A DNA stretch of 64,000 nt. It comes from Euonymus europaeus. Its lineage: Eukaryota > Streptophyta > Magnoliopsida > Celastrales > Celastraceae. Below the pieces are notes generated by a model. That model was not told where the DNA came from, ran no database searches, and saw nothing but the letters and a program-made list of their open reading frames with translations. The position numbers and the translations under genes were made by a program. The stretch spans positions 260,501-324,500 of the forward strand of contig OY756965.1 in NCBI GenBank assembly GCA_963580455.1, in the 5' to 3' direction. Shown one piece after another: positions 29,001 to 39,662 of the stretch; the stretch's first letter is position 1, and each line of letters begins with the position of its first letter.

Positions 29001-29739
29001 CTTTTATCTGAAAAGTGATAATATCAAGACTCATATCCCGAGAACAACTTTGATTTGTCATTTTATGGGGCTCGATAATTGTTTGAATGTAAGAAAGGAA
29101 GAAAAAAAAACTGAATGGTGTTGTGTGTCAAGATGGCGCTATTAAGTGTGATAACTAAGACGAGGGAGAAGTACATGATTTTTTTTTTTTTTGAGGTACG
29201 TGGCAACCTATTCAGGTTATTGTTGGGCTACAATGGAGTTAGGAGATACCTAGTTGCTAGCTCAGGGCAACCAACAATATTAATGAAATGAATTGATGTG
29301 ACCTTGTGTTAAGCTTGCACAGTTAGCAAGTAAAATTCAGGAGTTGCACAATTATAATTGAAAATTTTATTCGTGGCATGCTTCCGTACTTGGTATTGAG
29401 TGAGTTGAAAACATGGTTCGTAAAAACTTGGAATTCTAGTAGTTTCATTTGCTTGTCATTTACATTAAACTTGGATAGTAATTGAGAACACTGTGGTGTT
29501 AAATTTTAGGCATTGGGGTTGGAAATGGGTCATAGTATATTAAAATTTTCGAACTTCACGCAAGATACAAGTTGCCCTAAATTTAAACTAGAGATGTATT
29601 GAGGTATGGCGTGACAGAATCAGCATGTAGAGAGGTTGACTTGGGGTTAAATTTGCCACGACGAAATAGTATGTTTCGCTTCGCATGATTGAGAGTGAAT
29701 CTAAATTTCGAGGACGAAATTTTTATAAGGAGGGAAGAA
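26066..29739 (+). other. Internal non-coding region of the LARD-like element
   Basis: Starts with the primer-binding site and ends with the purine tract. It has many stops in all frames and shows no gag, protease, RT, RNase H or integrase motif. Mobilisation would need proteins from an autonomous relative. Confidence 0.65.
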
Positions 29740-30528
29740 TGTGATATCCTGACCAAAAAAAATGTATATATAATAATAATAACAAAGGAAATATCGAATA
29801 TGAAGATGACGCGTGTACAATGGTACAATAGTGAACTAGATAATTAAACCGGGGTTAAATTTATCTCTTTTCTAACAAATATAGGACAAATATGAGTGAT
29901 AGTTAATTGAGAATTGAGAAAAAATGGAAATGATTGAAGATGTGGTGTTATAAATATTTAAGTGAAGAATGTTGGTTTGTAAATAGTGGAAGGGCATCTT
30001 ACGTAAATAATGGATGATGGGCTCAGATGGGTTGCCAAAGGAATTGAATATACATAACTCATAAATAAATAAAAAAAGAAAGTTAAGGATAATTGAGAAA
30101 GAAGAGATAAGGTCACGTGATAACCAACTTAACAGTAAGATAAAGGAAAAGAAAGAAAAGGAAAGCAGTAGAAGAATGGAGAAGAACCGAGAAAAAAGAG
30201 GAGGAGAGGGTGACTTTTTGTGGAGATCATCTGGGCTTGCCGATTTCCCAAATCAGTGCATTGGACAAGACATGTTAGCTTAATTGGTCGGGTGACTTTG
30301 GTGGAGAGGGTGACTTTGGTGGCTCTAATGGGTCAAGAGGCACGCTTCAAGAGAGGTAGGAAATACCCAGCTTTGTTATATCTTAGGCTAAATGCTTTGT
30401 TAATACTAATTAAGGAGCTGGTAGGGCAGTTGTATGGTAATATTCTGTGACATCTAGCAGGATGACGCCTTGTTTCAGATTGTGCAAGGGTTGATACTGT
30501 ATTTGGTGGTTTTGTGTTCTTAAAGTGG
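29740..30528 (+). repeat. Truncated right LTR of the LARD-like element
   Basis: 789 bp starting TGTGATATCCTGACC. Homology to the inverted LTR stops exactly at 30528, after which Tat polyprotein sequence resumes. Confidence 0.75.
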
Positions 30529-33500
30529 AAAAGGTCCTAACAAATCCAGCCCCCATTGTCCTAACAAATCCAGCCCCCATTGTGCAAACGGACAAGGGTT
30601 TTCCATCACTGTAATCTTCGATGGGGGGTGATGTGGTACGTTAGCATGTCTCTGGCACTTGTCACACTTCCTCACCAACTCCTTTGCATCCTTGTTCATG
30701 GTCGGCCAATAATACCCGCAGCGTAAGACCATGTTGGCTAAGGTCCTTGCACCAGAATGACTGCCGCATATTCCTCCATGAACTTCTCGGAGAGCGTAAT
30801 CAGACTCTCGTGGAGCAAGGCACTTGAGGTAAGGGAGTGTGTAGGATCGTCGGTAAAGGGTTCCTTGAATAATTGAATACCTCGCTGCCCTTGCTCGGAG
30901 ACTTTTAGCCTCGTTTCTGTCTTCTGGCAATCGTCCCTCAGTGAGGAAGGCTCGTATCGCATCCATCCAAGATCGTTCAGTACTGATCTCCGCAATTGCC
31001 ATAACAAAGATGCTCGGTTTAGGAAGCATTTCTATCCGCACTGAGGAAGCCTGATCTTTCTTGGTCGTCGACGCAAGTCGTGCTAATACGTCGGCTTGCT
31101 GATTTTCTTCTCGAGGCACTCTCAGTATTTCAACATTCGGGATCTTACTTATCAGCTCCTTAGCTTTTGCCAGATATTTGATCATATTGGCGCCTCTCGC
31201 CTCATACTCCCCCCGAACCTGCTCGATGACGAGCTGTGAATCACTGTGAATCAGCAAATTGCGAACCTCTAGCTCGATGGCTAGCTTTAATCCAGCTAGC
31301 AATGCTTCATATTCAGCCTCGTTATTAGAGGCTTTGAATTGGAAACGGAGGGCATACTCAGTAGTCATGCCCCCGGGTCCGAGAAGCAGAATCCCTGCTC
31401 CACTGCCGTCCTTGTTCGAAGATCCATCGACGAAGAGTTGCCACTGCTCTTGCGGCGCTTCTTCCTCTAATGGATGCTGGCATTCAGTAATGAAATCCGC
31501 GAGGACTTGGGCTTTAATGGCTCTTCTCGGTTCAAAGTAGATATCAAACTCACTAAGTTCGATTGACCACTTAATAAGTCTTCCCGATATGTCAGGATTC
31601 TGTAAAATGCTCTTGAGCGGCTGATCAGTCAGCACTGTAATTGTATGGGCTTGAAAATATGGTCTCAACTTCCTGGCCGTGGTCACCAGTGCAAGGGCCA
31701 TTCTCTCGGCCTTCGTGTATCTCTTCTCGATCACAGAGAGGACCTTACTAGTGTAGTATATTGGCCTCTGAACTTTATCCTCTCCCTCGCTTATTAGCAC
31801 GGCACTCACTGCATGCTCTGTTGTATCTAAGTAAAGGGATAATGGTTCTCCCTCTTTTGGAGCAGTGAGTAGAGGTGGTTGGCTCAGATAAGATTTGAGC
31901 TCCTCGAAAGCTTCTTGACAATGTTCATTCCATTGAAAATCGGTTGTTTGTTTGAGTGCATTAAAGAAGTATTTACACCGATCCCCTGATCTGGCGAGAA
32001 ATCGGTTTAGCGCTGCAGTTCGCCCGGTGAGTTGTTGAACTTCCCTCTTGTTCCTCGGGGCTTGCATGTTGACTATCGCTAATACCTTTTCAGGGTTCAC
32101 CTCAATTCCTCGTTTGGAGATGAGGAATCCGAGGAATTTACCCGATGAAACCCCAAACGCACATTTCTCGGGATTGAGCTTCATTCCAAAACTGTTCAGA
32201 ACATTGAATACATCCTGCAAGTCGCCCAAGTGCTCCTCGGGTTTCTTGCTTTTAACGACTATGTCATCGACGTACGCTTCAACTGTCTTTCCGAGCATTG
32301 GGGAGAACATTTTGTTGACTAGTCGTTGATAGGTAGCCCCTGCATTCTTCAACCCGAAAGGCATAACTTGGTAGCAATACGTACCCTCAGGAGTAACAAA
32401 CGAGGTGTTCTCCTCGTCAGCTTGATGCATTTGAATCTGATGGTATCCTGAGTAGGCATCAAGGAAACTGAGGAGACCCTTTCATGAGGTTGCATCTACC
32501 AGCTGGTCGATTTTCGGGAGCGGGTAACTATCCTTCGGACAGGCCTTGTTTAGGTGAGTAAAATCGACACACATGCGCCATTTACCATTCGGTTTGGCAA
32601 CCATAACAACATTAGAAAGCCATTCTGGATATTGTACTTCTCGGATGAAGTCGGCATCCAGAAGCTTGTTAACCTCTGTTTTGATTGCTTCTTGCATGTC
32701 TTGTGCAAAGTTCCTCTTCTTTTGCTTTACTGGTCGGTTACCTGGTTTGATACTCAGATGGTGAGTGATAACATCAGCACTGATACCCGGCATCTCATGT
32801 GCACTCCACGCAAATGTGGTGATGTTCTCCAAAAGTAGATTCATCAAGCCTTCGCTTAAATCTTTGCTAAGCTCGGAACCATAGTACAATTTCTTCTTCG
32901 TTGCATGCTCGACAGGAAGAGCAATGAGTTGTTCCCCTGGCGAGGGCTTCGAGATTTGATTGTTCTGATCATCTGCCAACTCTATGACCGAGACTGGCTT
33001 TTTCTTTTCTTTAAGATCGGTCACATACATCTGGCGGGCGAGCTTTTGGTCGCCCTGAACTTCTCCTATTCCTTGATCAGTGGGGAATTTCATTTTCAGG
33101 TAATAAGTTGAGACAACTGCTCAGGCCTTGTGAAGCAGTGGTATGCCGATCAATGCATTGTATGGGGTCTTCACATCGACGACCAGAAGTTCCACCATAA
33201 ATAATTTTGATCTCGGGTAATCTCCCAAGGTTATGGGTAGACTTATTATCCCGACAGGGACAACTTGTTCTCCCGTGAAACCGTATAGGGGTGAAGAAAA
33301 CTTCTTCAAGCACTCTTTCGGAAGGTTCATCTGTTTGAAGGCGTGATAGAAGAGAACATCCGCTGCGCTCCCGTTATCAATCAAGACTTTCTTGACCGTG
33401 TAGTTGGCGATGATGACATCAATGACCAACGCATCGTCATGGGGCTGGTGCAAACCATCCCCGTCTCTTTCTGAGAACATTATCTTCTCCTATCCCGTTC

Positions 33501-35043
33501 TCGTTTTCTTTGACTTCTCGTTGATCTGATGCACAGTCCGAGCATATGCTCTCCTCCCAGATGAACTTTCTCCTCCCGAAGCTAGACCACCGACTATCAT
33601 ACCAATGGTACCAGCTGTTCCACGATTCCGATGACGAGGAGACTCCTCTCGCCGTCTCCTCTGTCGTCTGTCCTCATTCTCCCGAAGACCTCTTGGATTT
33701 TCTTTTCTTCCCTCTCTTTCTCGCTTATCTCCCCCCGAGCTAGTAAAACGCTTGAGGTATCCTCTCCGGATTAAATTTTCTACCTCGTCTTTCAGGTGGC
33801 GACATTCATCAGTATCGTGACCAGGGCCCCGGTGGAATTTACAATACTTGTCGCTCTCCATCCTACCTGTAGTGGGCCTCATCTTTGCTGGCCACCTGAC
33901 GATGTCGCGATCCTGTATCTCATTCAATACTCTTTTCAAAGAAGAATTGAGTGGAGTATAGGAATCATATCTCTCAAGTTTGGCTCGGTCATCTCTTCTG
34001 GTGAATGATCTACTGAATCCACTAGTTTTTCTCTCGGTTGGTCGACCAGCGTCTGACCTTCTCCTAGGGGGAGATCTGTCTAAGGATTGCTCGATTACAT
34101 GTGGTTCAGCCATCATTTCGTCAGCAGTAATGTATTTTTCAACTCTTGAGAGCAGTTCAGGGATACTTTTCGGATTCTTTTTCGACAATGAATGCTTCAG
34201 CGTCACATGTCGTACTCCAGTCGTGAAGGCTGTAATGGCTATGATCGGTTGAAGGTCCGGTATCTCTAAGCAATCATTGTTGAAACGGGTTACAAATTCT
34301 CTTAAACTCTCCTGGGGTTTCTGTCTGATAGTAACCAGTGTGGCATTCGTCTTCTTCACTGGTCTGGAGCTTGCAAAGTGAGCGACGAACCTGTTCGTTA
34401 GGTCGTCAAAGCTGTGAATGCTGCCTTGTGGCAGAGCTCTGAACCAACGCCTTGCCACTCCGACAAGCGAGACTGGGAAGATTTTGCAGCAAGCTTCCTG
34501 AGAGGCCCGCTGAAACTCCATCATGGTTTGAAAGCCGATAACATGGTCTAGCGGATCCCCTGTCCCGTTATATTTTTCCACACTGGTCACTTTAAAGCTT
34601 GTCGGTACCCGAGCTTTTTGCACCTCGGTCGACAATGGAGTCAAGTTCCTATCCCAGTCCAATGTATCCAAGAAGGGACGGCCTTGCAAAGCAGCTATTT
34701 TGCGATCCACTACCCCTTCGATAAACTTGCTATCCCCCTCGTAAGTATGAGTGGGCTGAGTTCTTCGAGCAATAGTTACCGAGGTTCCTAGAACGTCGGG
34801 ATTTGTTGACTCGTCAGTGTGAGAGTGGTCATTTCTCGTCTCATGAGAAATGCTCTCATTTTGGATTGGTTGGTGACCCTGCACTTGTCCTTGGATCGTA
34901 TCCAGGCGTTGCGCGAGAACATTCATCTATTGCAGTAGTTCGGCAATTTGATCTTGCACCAAAGGTTGAGGCTGCTGTTCGGCATTTTCGTTTACTGCCT
35001 CAGCCTGTTTTTCTTCTCCTCTAAAAGCTCTAGCCCGAACCAT
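30529..35043 (-). pseudogene. Tat-like gag-pol (Gag, protease, RT, RNase H, integrase N-terminus) with four in-frame stops
   Basis: One frame runs from an ATG at 35043 to the junction at 30529. Gag (Retrotrans_gag type: ARRWFRALPQGSIHSF, FVTRFNNDCLEI) ends in a zinc-finger-like CKFHRGPGHDTDEC. The protease region has LIDNGSAADVLF. RT shows VDFTHLNKACPKDSYPLP and YVDD at 32274-32263. A Ty3-type RNase H is followed by a second RNase H-like domain (FVDGSSNKDGSGAGILL), the double arrangement known in Tat elements. The integrase zinc region is HGGICGSHSG ... CDKCQRH. Stops without frameshift are TAG 34927-34929, TAG 33490-33492, TGA 33121-33123 and TGA 32482-32484. A 24-bp tandem duplication (30535-30582) repeats QWGLDLLG just before the break. 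Confidence 0.9.
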
Positions 35044-35080
35044 AATTTTTGTTATGGAGTTCCCACAGACGGCGCCAATC

Positions 35081-35524
35081 TGATGACGTCTCAAATCAGT
35101 CCAAGACGTATCAGGATAGGTTTGAACAAGAGCTTTCTCGTCTGATGATATCCTCCCTCGTACTAGCTTCCTCTCAACAATAGAGTTACCCTGTAATAAA
35201 GAGCAAACGTAAACTAGAGGCCCGCCAGAGAGTGTTCTCTGGCTTTGGCGCTCCGACGCTCAAGTCAGATGCTAGCACAAAGTAACTCTGTAAAGTGCAC
35301 TGCTCGGTGCTCTTGTCATAAGTTCAAAGTTGTTCTTTTACCTGAGGGTTTCCCCCTTTTTATAGTGAAGGTAGTTCCTGTTTGGGTAGTTCATGACAGC
35401 TTTTTACCACTCTGAGGATGAGTACCGAGGAATGTACATCCTTCTTCTCGGTACCGAGCATAAAGCTGGTGACTATTATATCCACGTGTCGTGTTGTCAT
35501 TGTAGGGGAAAATTATCCTCATCA
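35081..35524 (-). repeat. Right (5') LTR of the Tat-like element
   Basis: 444 bp, matching 19701-20144. Its outer end CATCA occurs again at 35851-35855, after the inserted SINEs, where the target duplication GATTG follows. Confidence 0.92.
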
Positions 35525-35525
35525 G

Positions 35526-35849
35526 TCAGCTTGGTGGCAGTGGGTCTCGTCCGCTCACACGAGGTCATGGGTTCGACTCTCACGTCGCTCATCGATTCTC
35601 ACGAGTGGCCCAAGCGCTGCGAAGCGGGCCTCCAACCCAAAAGGCGCCTTTTATGATGATCAGCTCGGTGGTAGTGGCTTACGCCCCCTCACACGAGGTC
35701 ATGGGTTCGACACTCACGTCACTCATCGATTCTCACGAGCGCGAGTTAGGCCACGGAGGCGGGCTTTGCCTGAAATAAAGCCGTGCGGTCCGCTTGCGGC
35801 CCAGAGCGGACAATACCTCCATGGTGTGTACCAGGCCCAGGTCTGTGCA
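35526..35849 (+). mobile_element. Dimeric tRNA-derived SINE inserted at the LTR terminus
   Basis: Two related units, 35526-35659 and 35660-35849. Each has an A-box-like GGTGGCAGTGG or GGTGGTAGTGG and a B box GGTTCGACTCT or GGTTCGACACT, followed by CTCATCGATTCTCACGAG. The pair is flanked by TCATCAG at 35519-35525 and 35850-35856, which I read as its target-site duplication. These are pol III-type SINE promoters, not tRNA genes: no cloverleaf stem pairs across the unit. Confidence 0.65.
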
Positions 35850-36435
35850 TCATCAGATTGATTGAATGAAAAAATATGAAGTTGAATAGCATGCTCTAGT
35901 GCGGCCTCAGTTTGAAAGAAAATGTTTGAATCACATTTATACACATCTTTTTAAAAAAAAAAAATTATACACGATACCTTGGTGCGTGCTCACTGTTCCT
36001 GAGAACTGTATGCGAGTTAAAAGACCATCTGGCAGGCTGAAAGAGTGAAAAAAGAAATATACATTAAAGAATGCAAAAGAATTCTCAAGTTAACGGCAAA
36101 CATCGAGATCCTAAACCAATTAGAGTCAATATTGGCTAACAAGTTTTAATTGTCGAGGATAAGAGCACACCCCAGGGGAACCATAATTGACAGCCAGGAT
36201 ATTAACACCTTCCTGCAAACAGACGAGGTAATGAAAGAAAGATAAGTCTGGAACAAGTCTATAAGCCCATTGAAATAAGAAATATCTCAGCATCAGATAC
36301 ACAGCAATTTAGACTATTTCTAAGTAGACCTTTCAATTTAGCAATTTGACCATTATTCCAAAAGTCCGTAGCTGGTTTCTTGTTTGGTAAATGAATGATC
36401 CAAGGCTACACATACATAGTGACTCTTGAGTAAGT

Positions 36436-36695
36436 AAGATAATAAGCTAAGCAACTCCCGTGCCCAACACTCCCACAGTGAGCGAGTCCGAGACCAAACA
36501 GGATGTACGCATATCTTACTCTCACGTAATAAGGGAAAATAAGATAAGTAACTCCCGTGCCCAACACTCCCACAGTGAGTGAGTCCGAGACCAAACAGGA
36601 TGTACGCATATCTTATCCTCACATAATAAGTAAAAAGGTTGGTCCAAAAAATTGAACATGAGGTTGCACCCCTGCAACTCTACCACTGGGCCACA
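36436..36695 (-). mobile_element. Au-like SINE with a duplicated 3' part
   Basis: On the minus strand an A box (GGCCCAGTGGTAGAGTTGC) lies near 36692. It is followed by a body containing ATATGCGTACATCCTG and CACTGTGGGAGTGTTGGGCA, as in Au SINEs. The 3' half is present twice with a period of about 97 bp (36436-36532 and 36533-36629). The same family is present in the metallophosphoesterase intron. Confidence 0.55.
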
Positions 36696-36985
36696 TATGC
36701 TAAATTGCTAATTTGATAGGAATTTCATAATCTTGCAATGGACCAGCCACCATGCAAAGGAATGATAAGTTCTCTCCCACCCTTCTCCAAGTTCACCATC
36801 ATCAAAGTCTTTCTTAGAAAGACATTGGGGTCATAGGTTTTGCCAAAGTTTTGCACAGCCTGACAAGTCATTGCAGCCCTCCTCTGTCCTAATAAAGAAA
36901 GTATCATGAGGTGTGGTTTAGATCCAACAATATAATGATCTTTCAATAAGTATGTGTATGGTGTATATCCAAAAAAAAAACTCCT

Positions 36986-37684
36986 AACATGTCAGCTCCT
37001 AAACTCTATGATATGGCCAAATTGGTCCATCCAATAAGATTGTGACACGTGTAAATGTCCACCTCGGACAAGCAGCATTGCGGCTTGCTGGACCGACCAA
37101 CCTAAAGTATTATTGGTTTGGTCGGTCGGTCAACTTTGCTCCTACTAGGCCCTCTTAGGTCGATGGTTGATTCGGTCGGTCATCCTCTACAGATCGGTTT
37201 GGCCTTCAACTATTTAGTGGTGATGATGTCCATTGGGCACATAGGTCGGTCGGTCATCCTGAGTTAACAGGGTGGTCGGTCGGCCATTGCCGGATCCAAA
37301 CTAGATTCATTCCTTCTTTAAGGAGTCCTAATACTACAAGGAGTAGAGACCCAAAAGGACTACAACTCCGACAAATGCGCTCAGATAAGGAAGAGAGGAG
37401 TTTCATTTCTAAAGGAATAAGAACTCTGTAAATCTCTATAAAAGGAGGTCGCACATCAGGTAAATTTTTACGTCACAATTGGTATTATTGTTGCTTAAGT
37501 TGAGAGAGCTCTCAGAGACCGAGCCCTCCCAACTGAGAATTACCTAACTGACTTGAGTGTCGGAGCGGGGCCCCCCAAACTAACTCGGGATCCCTCTTAA
37601 CTTACGTTTGCTTACTATGTAGGACATCGAGCTCAGCAATTTGGAGTCTGACCGGCTAGCTAGGACTGACAGTTTTTGACATCA
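36986..37684 (+). repeat. LTR-like fragment with GGTCGGTC repeats and a TATA box
   Basis: A TG...CA-bounded stretch has several GGTCGGTCGGTC blocks (around 37120-37280), a TATA box (CTATAAAAGGAGGTC, about 37437-37451) and a C-rich leader ending GACAGTTTTTGACATCA. The promoter-plus-leader organisation resembles a solo LTR or TRIM. No target-site duplication was found, so the borders are approximate. Confidence 0.35.
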
Positions 37685-39662
37685 TCACTCTATAAGATAT
37701 TATTTTGCAAAAATTTGGACGCCGACCATTAAACTAACTAAGAAACCTTTCATGAAGGAGTAAATTAAAAAGCACAAGGAAAATTCGAATAATACAAAAA
37801 CAAGGATTACCTTGTGTATAACAAAATGCTCATCTACACCTTCCCGTGAAGACATCTCTGTAATGAATAGACAAATAGTGCTGGTGATGTACAGAATCAC
37901 AACTCATAGTAGATTATTAGTAAAAGAGTGATGCTAAATAGCCCAAGTTTTTTGTAACCCAACATTAATATAAATCTACATGACATGCTTTGTAAGCATA
38001 TGACATAGAAAATTAAAATTTTAGAAAATAAAATATCTTATTTGAAATTTCATAGCACAATTTTTTTGTTTTTTTCTTAACCGAAATTTTAAAACACTTT
38101 ATCTCTTAACATACATATTAGATTTCGAAAAAAATTACATATCCAGAATCAACAAGTAAAGATCTATCCAATAAGATTCATCATTGATAGGTTGTATTCA
38201 ATCATTTTTAATTACATTATTTTTTGTATTAATATGTGAATTACGTAGGTTCTAGTGTTTATTTATAGGTATTGATATGGACTCGTATATCGATTTTCAT
38301 ATTGTAACCTGAACAATAAGTGTTAAATCCTAAGTGGACCGAATTCGCTAAATCCTAACGGGCTCGTGTATCGGATTTTCATATTGTAACCCAAACAATA
38401 AGTGTCATAAACCCCAAGAATAACGAATTAGCAAAACCCTAAAGAGCTCGTGTATCGAATTTTCATGTTGTAACCTAAAAAACTCGGATTTGCTACTAAA
38501 ATTCTAAATGTTTCAAGTTCTAAACTCTAACTATTAAAACTTAATGGGTTAAGGTACCCAACATAATTTCAATAAAAATGCAAAAAATAACAAATATATA
38601 TTATACTATCATAGTGTAACAAAATTTCAACTCGAATAAACAGTCTACACATCATATATATGAATTATATATTTTTTAAAAACAATGTAATTAAAAAAAG
38701 ACAATAAAACTATTGACAATGTTTTTTATTAGAAAGATTTTTACACGTTGGGTTCGAATATGTAATTTTTTTCAAAATCTAACATGTATTTTTAGAGGAA
38801 AAAACGTTTTAAAATTTTGTTTATTAATAAATAAATAAATAATGTGCTTAATTGATTTTTGAAAAAGTCTAACATGGCACACTTACATGAAGTGTCGTGT
38901 AAACTTGGGTTGAGTTGGATTACTAAAAGTTTGGTTCTATAACATTTTTGTTAGTAAAAAAGGTCAAATAGCTAAAACATTAAAAGAAATTCAATAATGC
39001 AGGATGATTGGATCTAATCAGAAATTTTCATCAAGAACTCATACAGTCCGTTCCTGACTTTATCTCAAGGAAAGCTCTTAAAGAACCTCTAGAAAATGCA
39101 TCTCAATATTGAGAGATGCTTTAAACATAGGGATTACAGAAGCAATAGCCAAGCACAAAACACTTACAAAAGGTGCTGAGTACGTGTCTGTTATCAATCC
39201 TGATTCCTGATTTGACTTAAAAGTTTTCCAACTGAAACTAAGACTTGGGAGATGCTCAATAACGAATGCATGTAACTCAAATAAATATCTGTGGCTTTGA
39301 TTTGTAATTTCAATTCACAAAATCACTCCTTTGGTTGTGAACAATGTGAAATTTCTCAAACATGGCCTTTCGAGGATTTTTCAGTTGCTCATAAATATAA
39401 TTTTTTGGATTGGAATTTCTCTACAGGCTATACAATGCAACATCACATCAAACCAGAAAAATTCAAATTAATGTACAAATATAATCAAATACCAAACTTT
39501 CCCCGAAATTTCACGACTTTTTTCCGGCAGATAAATAGATTCCCAGGGAAAATTAAAGGACAAACTAAAGAGTAAGAGACACTCTCAGCCTTGGCCCATA
39601 CAGAAAATCAAGCCCAACAAATGCAATCATATTAGTTTAAGGCCCAATCCATTTTTTAGTTA
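37685..39662. other. AT-rich intergenic sequence with a short tandem repeat
   Basis: No gene that I can support. Three diverged copies of a unit of roughly 100 bp, carrying CTCGTGTATCGAATTTTCAT and TTGTAACC, lie at about 38278-38490. Confidence 0.4.

Larger units (their letters stand above)
23764..30528 (+). mobile_element. Rearranged LARD-like non-autonomous LTR element inside the Tat integrase
   Basis: The parts, in order: a complete LTR in inverted orientation (23764-26016); the last 49 bp of a forward LTR (26017-26065); a tRNA-iMet-type primer-binding site TGGTATCGGAGC (26069-26080); about 3.6 kb of internal sequence without any retroviral-type protein; a purine tract (TAAGGAGGGAAGAA, about 29726-29739); and the first 789 bp of a forward LTR (29740-30528). 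The segment before the tract (TTTCGAGGACGAAATTTTTAT) resembles chromovirus Tekay/Del 3' ends. The 789-bp right LTR piece matches 25228-26016 in inverted orientation with about two differences by eye, so the rearranged copy is young. The right end, the rest of that LTR and part of the host integrase are deleted. Confidence 0.75.
19701..35855 (-). mobile_element. Ty3/gypsy Tat-like LTR retrotransposon with an opposite-strand gene, interrupted by another element
   Basis: LTRs of equal length (444 bp) lie at 19701-20144 and 35081-35524, TGATGACG to CCTCATCA. The element reads on the minus strand. A primer-binding site TGGCGCCG lies next to the right (5') LTR and a purine tract (TGAGGGGGC) next to the left LTR. 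Gag-protease-RT-RNase H runs 35043-30529; the integrase end is at 23763-23137. The gap between them is another element (23764-30528). A separate gene lies on the plus strand at 20501-22571, a layout known from Tat-lineage elements such as Grande. The target duplication is GATTG at 19696-19700 and 35856-35860; it is hidden because SINEs inserted at the end of the right LTR (35526-35849). The polyprotein carries four stops, so the element is dead. Confidence 0.9.

Noticed and set aside
35530..35720. Two tRNA-like units with GGTTCGA boxes
   Set aside because: Direct repeats without acceptor-stem pairing and flanked by a short target duplication; interpreted as SINEs.
38278..38490. Satellite DNA
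   Set aside because: Only about three diverged copies; too short to call a satellite.
39291..39575. 94-codon plus-strand open frame
   Set aside because: No domain, no splice context, AT-rich region; not distinguishable from chance.
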